Below, piece after piece: positions 56,549 to 64,000 of a stretch of DNA of 64,000 bases. This DNA is from Nitrospira defluvii (GTDB lineage Bacteria > Nitrospirota > Nitrospiria > Nitrospirales > Nitrospiraceae). Positions within the stretch are counted from its first letter, which is position 1; each line of letters opens with the position of its first letter. Position numbers and translations under genes: made by a program. The notes beneath the pieces are model-generated. The model was not told the origin of the DNA. It worked only from the letters and a program-made list of their open reading frames with translations, and made no database searches. The stretch lies in NCBI RefSeq assembly GCF_905220995.1, contig NZ_CAJNBJ010000001.1:868001-932000 (forward strand). The letters are read 5' to 3'.

Positions 56549-59221
56549 TTATTCGTGCCGCAGCACACTCAAGGGAGGTTGCCCGAGAAGGCGGTAGGTG
56601 CTGAGAAATCCGACCAGAAGGGTGAGCAGGATGGTGCAGCCCAGGCCGACGCCCAACAATTCAAGCTCCAGGGCCCAGGGCAATTCCAAGATATACCGCA
56701 GGATCGCCCACGAAAACGCACTCGCGAGGACGACGCCGATCGTGCCTGCCACACAACCCAGCAGCGCATATTCGGCCGCAAAGGACCGGGCGATCAACCC
56801 GCGGGTCGCGCCAAGCGCTTTCAAAATCACCGCCTCATAGAGTCGCCGATACCGCGTGGCAGCCAATGCGGCCGCCATCACCAGCGCGCCGGCCAACAGA
56901 CAGAACACGGCAACGGCGCGAATGGCCAGTGATAACCGATCGAGTACCCTGGCGAAACTGCTCAACACTTCGCCGATGTTGATGGCGGTCACATTGGGGA
57001 ACGCCGCCACCACGGCAGACTGAAAGGTAGCCTCGTCCCGCGGCGCCACGCGAACCGTCGCCACGTAGGTCATCGGCGCGCCATCCAGTGACCCCGGCGA
57101 CATGATCAGATAGAAATTGGTCGAAAAATTCCCCCACTCGACTTTTCGAATGCTGCTCACCTCGGCCTGAAGGATCGTGCCCTGGATGTTGAGATCCACG
57201 ACCGTGCCGATATCGATTCCGAGACTTTTTGCCGCTTCTTCTTCCACAGACACCTGCGGTCGTACAAACTTCTGCCCGGGCTTCCACCACGTGCCCCGCA
57301 CGATCCGGTTGTCCTTCGGTACGTCATCCAAAAAGGTCAACACGTACTCCCGGTTCACATACCAGTTCTTGCGTTTCTCCTCGCGAGACTGACTGGGCGG
57401 TTCTTCCTGTTCGGATTCGCGGTCCACCGTGACGACCCGACCGTCGATGGCATGCAATCGAGAGCGAACCAACGGCGTCAGATCGGGGGCGAAATCGCCG
57501 GTCCGTCGATGGACCAGCTCGGTGAAGGGGGCCACTTGATCAGGCTGGATATCGATGAAAAAGAATGTCGGCGAATCGGATGGCCGATTCTCGCCCACCT
57601 GCCGCACCAAGGCATGTTCCAGCAGCCCAATCGCGAGAATCACCATCACCCCGACGCCGATCGCGACCATCACGCCAAGCGTCTGCGCACCGGGACGCTG
57701 AAGATTGCCGAGTGCCTGCCGCACGGACAGCACCCGTGGCACGGGAATCGTGTGCAATCCCCACAACAACAGATTGGCCGCCACGGTCAACACCAGCAAC
57801 GCCATCACTAAACCGGCGATAAACAGACCGCCGATGGCGAACGAGCCGGCTTGCCATACCGAAAGTCCTGCCAAGCCCAGTCCGATGCCGGCTGCCGTTG
57901 CCGCCCGAACGGGATCCGCCGTGATCAGACAAACCGCTCGCCCCCACCACGATGTGCCCCGCCGCGCCGCTGGCACAGGCACACCTTCCACCTCACGCCG
58001 AAAAATGGAAGCCGGTTTGATTTCACGAATGGTCAACAAGGGCCAGACGCTGAAGAGCAACGTCGTCAGCACGCCCAAAGCCACGCCTTTCGCCAGCGGC
58101 TCCAACGCCGAGCGTGAGAGCACCGCCGAAAACTCGATCTGCTGTAGCACATCGGTTGCCAGTACAGTGGAGACGGCCTGCGGGAGGACCGACTGCAGCG
58201 CGACACCGATCGCGATGCCTGCCGCACTGCCCAGGAAGCCCAATCCGACGGCCTGTCCCAAATAGGAGGCGATGATGGTTCGCGTATCCGCGCCCACCGT
58301 CTTCAGGATGGCGATGGATTGCAGCTTCTCGCGCAAGAATGCCTGGATCGACAGTGCCACACCGATTCCGCCGACAAACAACGCCGTCAGGCCGACGAGT
58401 CCCAAATAGCGCGCCAATTGCTCCAGAAACTGCTTGAGCTGAGGTTGCGCATCCCGATACGAAGACACACGTGCGGACTCCGCGGCCAGACGCCCCCGCA
58501 GCTCGTGCAGCAGCGGCGAGGGAGCCATGGTTCCAGGCAGCTTTAAGAGGTGCCGCTCGCGCAAGCGACTGCCTGGCTTGATCAGATTCGCCACCGCGAG
58601 TCCTTCTTGAGAAATCAGCACCCGCGGCCCCAAGCTGAACATGTTGGCCATCCGGTCGGGCTCGTTGTGAATCACCCCGGTGATGACGAAGGAGACCTGC
58701 CCGATCTTGATCGCGTCACCGATGGCCAGCCCCAGACGAATCAAAAGCCCGTCCTGTACAACTGCCCCGTGGCAGGCCTCTCGACAACCAGTGCCAGCTG
58801 GATGCAGTAACTCCGTGAGCGGACGATCCGGGGCCGTTCTCACCAGGCCATACAGCGGATACCCAGGCTCGACCGCCTTCAATTCAACCAGCTGCGTGAC
58901 GTCGACCCCGCCTGCGGCACGATTGATTCGAGCCACCATCGCCACCAACTCGCTCACCCGCGTGGTGAGAATCCCACGCTCTGCGAGCGGCTTGAGCACC
59001 GCCAAGCCGGCATCACCCATGGGTCTGGACACTCGAATTTCCAGATCACCACCGAGCAAACCTCGCGCTTCTTTGAGCACGGCGCGCTCAACATTCGCCG
59101 AAAAGAGGGACACTCCGACGACCGCGCCGACACCGAGCGCGATACATGCCAAAAAATAGAGGAAATGGCGCCAGGCGGACCGCAATTCCCGCCAGCCCAT
59201 GATGAACCAGAAGGGCATCAT
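56549..59221 (-). CDS. ABC transporter permease, YbbP/FtsX-like
   Basis: 890 residues. An N-terminal membrane segment (FLYFLACIALGVGAVVGVSLF), a large periplasmic domain, a middle group of segments, a second periplasmic domain and a final group of three segments (for example VFCLLAGALVMAAALAA). This two-FtsX arrangement is typical of YbbP. The ATPase gene overlaps its start (ATGA), and the esterase TesA-like gene lies beyond, the same trio as tesA-ybbA-ybbP in E. coli. The substrate is unknown; a lipid-related export is the usual suggestion. Confidence 0.9.
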   Translation of the reverse strand: MMPFWFIMGWRELRSAWRHFLYFLACIALGVGAVVGVSLFSANVERAVLKEARGLLGGDLEIRVSRPMGDAGLAVLKPLAERGILTTRVSELVAMVARINRAAGGVDVTQLVELKAVEPGYPLYGLVRTAPDRPLTELLHPAGTGCREACHGAVVQDGLLIRLGLAIGDAIKIGQVSFVITGVIHNEPDRMANMFSLGPRVLISQEGLAVANLIKPGSRLRERHLLKLPGTMAPSPLLHELRGRLAAESARVSSYRDAQPQLKQFLEQLARYLGLVGLTALFVGGIGVALSIQAFLREKLQSIAILKTVGADTRTIIASYLGQAVGLGFLGSAAGIAIGVALQSVLPQAVSTVLATDVLQQIEFSAVLSRSALEPLAKGVALGVLTTLLFSVWPLLTIREIKPASIFRREVEGVPVPAARRGTSWWGRAVCLITADPVRAATAAGIGLGLAGLSVWQAGSFAIGGLFIAGLVMALLVLTVAANLLLWGLHTIPVPRVLSVRQALGNLQRPGAQTLGVMVAIGVGVMVILAIGLLEHALVRQVGENRPSDSPTFFFIDIQPDQVAPFTELVHRRTGDFAPDLTPLVRSRLHAIDGRVVTVDRESEQEEPPSQSREEKRKNWYVNREYVLTFLDDVPKDNRIVRGTWWKPGQKFVRPQVSVEEEAAKSLGIDIGTVVDLNIQGTILQAEVSSIRKVEWGNFSTNFYLIMSPGSLDGAPMTYVATVRVAPRDEATFQSAVVAAFPNVTAINIGEVLSSFARVLDRLSLAIRAVAVFCLLAGALVMAAALAATRYRRLYEAVILKALGATRGLIARSFAAEYALLGCVAGTIGVVLASAFSWAILRYILELPWALELELLGVGLGCTILLTLLVGFLSTYRLLGQPPLSVLRHE

Positions 59222-59922
59222 GAGAGAGAATCAGACAGGTTGTGGGGACCATCCGTCAGTTGGTCTGACGCAATCCGGCCGTCCCGAATCGTGATGACCC
59301 GCTCCATCGTGACAGCCAGCTGCGGATCGTGAGTCACCAAGACCAGTGTGGTTCCCACGTCACGATGTAACGCCATGATCAACTCGATCACCTGTCGGCC
59401 GGTGGCAGAATCCAAGTTTCCGGTCGGCTCGTCTGCCAGCAGAATCGGCGGCCGACAAGCAAAGGCTCGCGCCACGGCCACACGCTGCTGTTCCCCGCCT
59501 GACAGCTGCACCGGATAATGCGACACCCGGTGCCCCAATCCGACCGCCTCCAGCAAGTCACCAGCCCGCTCACGGCTGCGCGTATCGCCGGCGAGTTCGA
59601 GTGGAATCGACACATTCTCCAACGCCGTGAGCGTCGGAATCAGATGGAAGGACTGAAAAATATACCCGATGCTCGCGAGGCGCAGACGAGCCATCGCCTT
59701 TTCTCCGAGTGTCGTGATGTCAACGCCGTTGAGCCAGATCCTTCCGGAGGTTGGCCGATCAAGCCCCGCAATCAAACCCAGCAGCGTGGACTTGCCGCTT
59801 CCGGATGGTCCGACAATCGCGACCGTCTGCTTGTCTGGAATCTCCAGCGTGACATCATCAAGAATCCTCACCATTTCCCCGCCGGCCTCAAGTTGCATCG
59901 TCACATGTTGAGTCGCAATCAT
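59218..59922 (-). CDS. ABC transporter ATP-binding protein, YbbA/LolD-like
   Basis: 234 residues. Walker A GPSGSGKSTLLG, Q-loop YIFQSFHLIPTLTALEN, signature LSGGEQQRVAVARAF, Walker B ILLADEPTGNLD and H-loop LVTHD are intact. The IFQSFHLIPTLTALENV pattern marks the MacB/LolD/YbbA branch. The stop overlaps the permease start. It is divergent from the GDSL gene, with 58 bases between. Confidence 0.95.
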   Translation of the reverse strand: MIATQHVTMQLEAGGEMVRILDDVTLEIPDKQTVAIVGPSGSGKSTLLGLIAGLDRPTSGRIWLNGVDITTLGEKAMARLRLASIGYIFQSFHLIPTLTALENVSIPLELAGDTRSRERAGDLLEAVGLGHRVSHYPVQLSGGEQQRVAVARAFACRPPILLADEPTGNLDSATGRQVIELIMALHRDVGTTLVLVTHDPQLAVTMERVITIRDGRIASDQLTDGPHNLSDSLS

Positions 59923-59980
59923 GGTGTATCTGCTCCGTTGACGACGGCACGCATCCGCAAATTCATATTATACTGTAGTC

Positions 59981-60853
59981 ATGAAGACCGGCTCCGACCA
60001 TTTCCCTATCACCTTGCGTCTTAAGACAGGCTGCTTCGCGGCGGTCGTCATCATCGGCCTGTTAGGTTGTGATCCCTCGACAACGCCGACATCGCCACCC
60101 TCACCGACCACCAGCTTGACACCACAACCCGCGCCTCGCGAGCCCCATCCTCAGACGCCCCAGGCTTCCACGCCACCCCCGCACGCTGACGATCGGCTCA
60201 AAATTGTGGCGTTCGGCGATAGCTTGACGGCCGGTCTTGGAGTCGCTCCCGACCAGACCTATCCCGCACAGTTACAGAAACGGCTCGATGCGTTGGGGCA
60301 GCCCTACCTGGTGCTCAACGCCGGGGTCAGTGGTGACACTTCTGCGGGCGGGCTCCGGCGCGTTTCCTGGGTCCTTGCGGGCAACCCGCGTGTAGTGATC
60401 CTCGAATTGGGAGGGAACGACGGACTGCGGGGTTTGGGTCTCATGGAAACCCGTTCTCACCTGGACGCGATCATCAGGCGACTGAAAGAGGCGGAGGTGC
60501 AGGTGATCCTTGCCGGGATGAAACTACCACCGAACTACGGAGAAGAGTACACGAGCAAGTTTGAGGCAATGTACAGGGAGCTGGCTCAAGTCCATTCTCT
60601 CCCCTTGATTCCATTCTTACTGGAAGGGGTTGGTGGAGAGAAATCGCTTAATCAGGCAGACGGCATCCACCCCACAGCGGAAGGCTATCGGATGGTTGTC
60701 GAGAACGTGTTGAAGAGCCTGCTGCCAGTGCTGAACGAGCGAGCACCGGCTAGAACCGGAGTAAAAAACTGGCGTGAAACATCGTCTCTGCCGTCACGAA
60801 CAGAGCAACATTCCACGCCAAGAAACCGGAACGGGTTGGTTAGCTCTTCTTGA
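59981..60853 (+). CDS. GDSL-type esterase/lysophospholipase, TesA-like lipoprotein
   Basis: 290 residues. A signal peptide with lipobox (VIIGLLGCDPS) is followed by a Pro/Thr-rich linker (about 28-65), then the SGNH hydrolase domain: FGDSLTAGLG (catalytic Ser), NAGVSGDTSAGG, LELGGNDGLRG, and the closing DGIHPTAEGY with catalytic Asp and His. It likely hydrolyses lysophospholipids or other esters at the inner or outer membrane. A -10-like TATACT (59969-59974) ends six bases before the ATG, and no Shine-Dalgarno exists, so a leaderless mRNA is possible. Confidence 0.9.
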   Translation: MKTGSDHFPITLRLKTGCFAAVVIIGLLGCDPSTTPTSPPSPTTSLTPQPAPREPHPQTPQASTPPPHADDRLKIVAFGDSLTAGLGVAPDQTYPAQLQKRLDALGQPYLVLNAGVSGDTSAGGLRRVSWVLAGNPRVVILELGGNDGLRGLGLMETRSHLDAIIRRLKEAEVQVILAGMKLPPNYGEEYTSKFEAMYRELAQVHSLPLIPFLLEGVGGEKSLNQADGIHPTAEGYRMVVENVLKSLLPVLNERAPARTGVKNWRETSSLPSRTEQHSTPRNRNGLVSSS

Positions 60854-61016
60854 AAAAGGTGTCGTACACGCCGAAGCCCAAGATTAGGGCGATCAAGGTG
60901 TAGTACAGACCCGTGATACCACTGTAATCCGGCGGACCTTCGCTGACGTTGGCAAACGCATTGGCTGCCTGAAGGACCCCGACTCCGCCCAAGACTCCCA
61001 CTATCAGCTTGTTCAT
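60840..61016 (-). CDS. Small membrane protein
   Basis: 58 residues, not recognised. The first 23 residues (VGVLGGVGVLQAANAFA) look like a signal peptide and a second hydrophobic stretch (GLYYTLIALILGFGVYDTFF) a membrane segment, with a basic end (KKS). A strong Shine-Dalgarno (aaggggga) sits before the ATG at 61016, so it is very likely translated. Its stop overlaps the 3' end of the convergent GDSL gene by 14 bases. Confidence 0.65.
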   Translation of the reverse strand: MNKLIVGVLGGVGVLQAANAFANVSEGPPDYSGITGLYYTLIALILGFGVYDTFFKKS

Positions 61017-61160
61017 GATCTCCCCCTTGTAATCAAGGACTGCCCAAAGAGGCCTGCATTGTACTGAAGCCACGAGGGAGGACGCAAGGGGGTATGAGAG
61101 GGAAAGGCTGGGGAGCGTTCACCCGTGGCCAGCAGGAGGTCGATTGCCGTTCGATCGCTG

Positions 61161-62027
61161 TTACGCCTTGCCGAGAGCCTTGAGCATGGTCGCTACCTCC
61201 CGACAAGTGTCAGAGAGCCCCTCCAGCCGACGGCCCTTTTCGGTCACAAGCGCGGCAATAGCTTTGACCTCTCCCTCGACCTGCTCGATATGGTGCGAGA
61301 GATCAGCGGTTTTGGTGAACACCGCCTTCTGTTGCTCCACCTCCCGCTGCAGATCCCGGCAGAGGACCTCCAGAGATTTTGCCTCCTTCACTGATGCCTC
61401 TAGGTCCTGGGTGAGACGGCCAACCACCGCTTCCCGGTTGCGAATGTCCGTATCGAGTTGAATTTGCGTCACTTCGCTTTCTCTGCGACGTTCATCCAGC
61501 TGCTGAATGATGTGAGTCCAGGTTGAGACGAGCCCTGGTTCGATATTCGGCTGCTCGGGAACCGGCTGGCCACTCTGGATCGCCTGCACCACTCGCTGCA
61601 TCCACTCTGTAAATTGAGTCAGCTCCCCCAATTTGACATCGTTGGACGGCGCAGCCTTCTGGGCAACGCGCACAGCTTCAGGGCGAGGGACGGTCGGTCT
61701 GGCCTTGGGAACGATCCGCGCGTTCGACCATCGATGGTATTCCAGGAGCGCGGCCACACCATGCCGACACATGGGCTGTTCAGGCAACGTGCAGGAACAC
61801 TTGGCCTCCAGCTGGCCGTTGGCGAGGCGAATCGTTTGCTCGTACAACCCGGAATTGCCCATGACCGAGGAGGTCAATTCGGTATCCGAGGCATCAGTCA
61901 GCTGCACACGCCGCTCCGCCTGGTACTGCTTTCCGATCTGAAAGGCTTTGGGCTCCACGACCGAACTGATCATGGCCGCCTCCAACAACCCCAGGCGGTC
62001 AGCTGAACATGCGATTTTCCCCCTCAT
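61161..62027 (-). CDS. SWIM zinc-finger protein with coiled coil
   Basis: 288 residues. A SWIM-type zinc site is visible: Cys77-x-Cys79 and Cys87-x-His89 in EAKCSCTLPEQPMCRHGVAA. The C-terminal 150 residues form a long coiled coil (VVGRLTQDLEASVKEAKSLE and following heptads). SWIM domains bind DNA or proteins, in bacteria often next to SWI2/SNF2 ATPases, but no such gene is adjacent. Function unknown. Confidence 0.75.
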   Translation of the reverse strand: MRGKIACSADRLGLLEAAMISSVVEPKAFQIGKQYQAERRVQLTDASDTELTSSVMGNSGLYEQTIRLANGQLEAKCSCTLPEQPMCRHGVAALLEYHRWSNARIVPKARPTVPRPEAVRVAQKAAPSNDVKLGELTQFTEWMQRVVQAIQSGQPVPEQPNIEPGLVSTWTHIIQQLDERRRESEVTQIQLDTDIRNREAVVGRLTQDLEASVKEAKSLEVLCRDLQREVEQQKAVFTKTADLSHHIEQVEGEVKAIAALVTEKGRRLEGLSDTCREVATMLKALGKA

Positions 62028-62239
62028 CCTGTCACCTGCAACATGAATGATCCCACTCCATCACCCTTGCACGCGGCGAACGATCGCCCGCGGCCCAGAC
62101 ATTCATCACCCCGACTGCCGCCAGTTCGGGAGGAGAGCCACGTGTACGACACGGGCCTTTCCCCATATCCCTGCGAGGGAGGGGACGAGCACAGGCACAG
62201 CGCGGGACGCCCCCAGCCCCACCCAACCACTGACTCTTC

Positions 62240-63277
62240 TTATCGGCACCGCCGAGGAGCGCCTTGAGATCCGGGCGGCGTCAACCAGACAAAATCCGCG
62301 ATTCCCTCTTGCATCGACTGGTAGAGCTCCGCGGCCCGATCCAGCTCAAAGGTCGCCAGATACACCGTCACCTGCTTGAGTCCAGCGGGCACCCGCCTGG
62401 CCACACGGTTCGGAACAGGCAATCGGTACTGGACATGACCTCCACCGGTGTAACTCACCACAGGGCCTTGAGCGGGATCCACTCCGGCTCGAACCCTGTG
62501 GAAAGCAGCTGCCACGGTCTTGGCCATCCCCTCATCCCGTACCATGGAAGCCTCATACATCGTCAAATAGTCTTCGGGGGCCCCGCCCCCATGACAAGCC
62601 TGAAGCTGTGACAAGATTCGCGAGCGGTACGCAGTGTCATCGACGACGTCCTCTCCCTCCATCCCCCACTGACTCCATTCCGGCAACGCTTTCGCTTGAG
62701 CGAGTCCTTGCTTCACAACCTGGCGAATCAAGGGCTTTGGTGGATTCATTGCCACCAGCGGGAATCGGTGATCCCTCGCAAACTGCACCAACGGCTCGTA
62801 ATCCTCGAACGCACCACCCCAATTTTGCTTCCACCCTACATCCTCCAAAAAACCAGCGCGAGTCGCATCTGTCGAGGTGAGGTAGTGATCAAGTGCAGAT
62901 TGACCGTCCCACCCGAACATCTCCATCGTCAGCACCGGCTTGCGCCCTCGGTCGGCGAGCGACCGAAGCACGGTCAAGGCCGCATCGATGTGGAAGCGGT
63001 TGTGATGCTCCTCACCAAGATAAATGACATCGTACCCGGTCAATTGTTCTAACCATGTATCGGTCGGCACGACGAGGCCGGTCTTCGCATCCAGCAGCTG
63101 CCCTGGCGCCCAGTCACTCCACGGTTGCCCTGCGGGCATTCCCACAGGCCCCTTCGTGTGGCACCCCCACAGACCCAACAGCACCATCGCCAGGGTGAGA
63201 AATCGACCGACTCTATGGAACTGCCTCCTGCAGGAACCCATCTCTGCTCTACACATCACGTCTCCTTCTCTCCGCAT
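62240..63277 (-). CDS. ChaN-family (DUF399) lipoprotein
   Basis: 345 residues. A lipobox-like end of the signal (VLLGLWGCHTK) marks a lipoprotein. Conserved features are VIYLGEEHHNRFHIDAAL with the Glu-His residues linked to haem or iron binding, TMEMFGWDGQ and the GGGHVQYRLPVPNR block near the end. ChaN-like proteins bind haem at the outer membrane. The start is uncertain; the ATG at 63254, seven codons later, leaves a shorter signal. It is divergent from the last gene. Confidence 0.8.
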   Translation of the reverse strand: MRREGDVMCRAEMGSCRRQFHRVGRFLTLAMVLLGLWGCHTKGPVGMPAGQPWSDWAPGQLLDAKTGLVVPTDTWLEQLTGYDVIYLGEEHHNRFHIDAALTVLRSLADRGRKPVLTMEMFGWDGQSALDHYLTSTDATRAGFLEDVGWKQNWGGAFEDYEPLVQFARDHRFPLVAMNPPKPLIRQVVKQGLAQAKALPEWSQWGMEGEDVVDDTAYRSRILSQLQACHGGGAPEDYLTMYEASMVRDEGMAKTVAAAFHRVRAGVDPAQGPVVSYTGGGHVQYRLPVPNRVARRVPAGLKQVTVYLATFELDRAAELYQSMQEGIADFVWLTPPGSQGAPRRCR

Positions 63278-63397
63278 GGCGCAGCCGCAAGGGCACCGTG
63301 CTTGACTCCTTTACGACAGGCTCGATACTCTGCGTAACGCTATTTCACAGCATAGCATTTGCGTATCACCCACGTGCCCATCAACTGCTGATTTTTC

Positions 63398-64000
63398 ATG
63401 GTACTTGAGCCAGACAGATCGGCCGCATTCCGCAAACAGGTCGCGGCCGCCCGGTCCGCCGATCCCACTGCGTGGGAAGGCACTCGCCACCTGGTCCATC
63501 CGACTGAATGGCCCGTCACGCGGGACCGTCTCCTCAAGGCCATCGCGGCCTCAGCCGTTTCAGAGGACATCAAACGGCACCTTACGGCCGCCTTCGCCAA
63601 GGACCAACCCTCGACAGGCCGCACATCGTACCCCGACGTACTCAAGCAACTCACCGGGTTGCCGACAACCAAAGGCCTGCGCGCCCTGTGCATCTTCTTT
63701 GGAGTGCGGGCAGCATCCGTTGCGAAATGGCTCAGCCCCTCGGTTTCACCTGCGACGGTAGACACGTTCCTTCAGCGCCACCGCAACCCCTTCGATCTGT
63801 TGCTAGATCAAGTGCCCGCATCCGTGCTGGATCTGGGGGCGGGCGACCTCTCCTTTGCGGAAGAACTGGCCACCCGGTATGGCTCATCCCTGGCGGCCCA
63901 ACAGAGACCCCTGATCCTGCACTGCCTCGACCGGCTGGACCCACGCTCGCAACTCGGTGGACCACTGCACGCCCATCCGCTTCGCCTCAGCCGTTTGCGG
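63398..64000 (+). CDS. Possible SAM-dependent methyltransferase (partial)
   Basis: The gene runs off the window; 201 codons are visible. About residues 140-160 hold VLDLGAGDLSFAEELA, which resembles motif I of class I methyltransferases. The N-terminal 135 residues are helical and not recognised (LCIFFGVRAASVAKWL). A start at the ATG at 63398 has no strong Shine-Dalgarno. The substrate cannot be told. Confidence 0.65.
   Translation, partial: MVLEPDRSAAFRKQVAAARSADPTAWEGTRHLVHPTEWPVTRDRLLKAIAASAVSEDIKRHLTAAFAKDQPSTGRTSYPDVLKQLTGLPTTKGLRALCIFFGVRAASVAKWLSPSVSPATVDTFLQRHRNPFDLLLDQVPASVLDLGAGDLSFAEELATRYGSSLAAQQRPLILHCLDRLDPRSQLGGPLHAHPLRLSRLR

Overview
The window looks like a chromosomal segment of a Nitrospira-like bacterium (phylum Nitrospirota). 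This is an inference from the moderately high GC content, the mix of housekeeping genes, an archaeal/eukaryotic-type phenylalanyl-tRNA synthetase, two bactofilins and a DUF3365 haem protein; no marker such as 16S rRNA is present to prove it. Most of the window is dense core genome. One stretch of about 9 kb (7382-16447) is an integrated mobile element.

Region by region. 1-752 is the end of infC followed by rpmI and rplT on the + strand. It meets a convergent minus-strand operon, fmt-rsmB-rpe-pheS-pheT (7268 down to 804), coding for initiator formylation, 16S rRNA methylation, pentose-phosphate epimerisation and Phe-tRNA synthesis. The initiator tRNA gene (7350-7426) is divergent from fmt and is the attachment site of the mobile element. 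The element has a tyrosine integrase, an excisionase-like HTH protein, a Rep_trans-type replication initiator, a ribbon-helix-helix regulator with tandem operators, and AT-rich cargo: an SMC/OLD-like ATPase with an unknown partner, a PD-(D/E)XK nuclease with a possible PUA/EVE-type C-terminal domain, and a short Omp85-like outer-membrane protein. The displaced 3' half of the original tRNA and its terminator lie at 16431-16536.

16583-31623 carries ordinary but varied genes: a lytic transglycosylase, a response regulator-GGDEF protein, a beta-helix protein, a CpoB-like TPR protein, anmK, a znuA-znuC-znuB-type metal importer, a GNAT enzyme, two RluD-family pseudouridine synthases flanking a PilZ protein, a DUF3365 haem protein and a lipoprotein. 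31692-36773 is the F1 part of ATP synthase (atpH-A-G-D-C) without F0 genes. mnmA and two bactofilins follow.

39247-47680 is the classical origin-proximal cluster rpmH-rnpA-yidD-yidC-mnmE-mnmG-rsmG-parA-parB, all on the minus strand, driven by a perfect-consensus promoter at 47725-47753 and containing two perfect parS sites. dnaA is absent. Diverging from it is a degenerate L,D-transpeptidase-like lipoprotein gene and then a sugar-phosphate operon (pgi-pgl-glk-rpiA) followed by an M1 aminopeptidase. The right end has a ybbA/ybbP-type ABC exporter divergent from a tesA-like GDSL esterase, a small membrane protein, a SWIM-domain coiled-coil protein, a ChaN-like lipoprotein and the start of a possible methyltransferase gene.

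The best candidate for something undescribed is the cargo of the element inserted in the initiator tRNA gene: the ATPase-plus-partner pair and the adjacent nuclease look like a defence module, but their function is inferred only from domain architecture and context.
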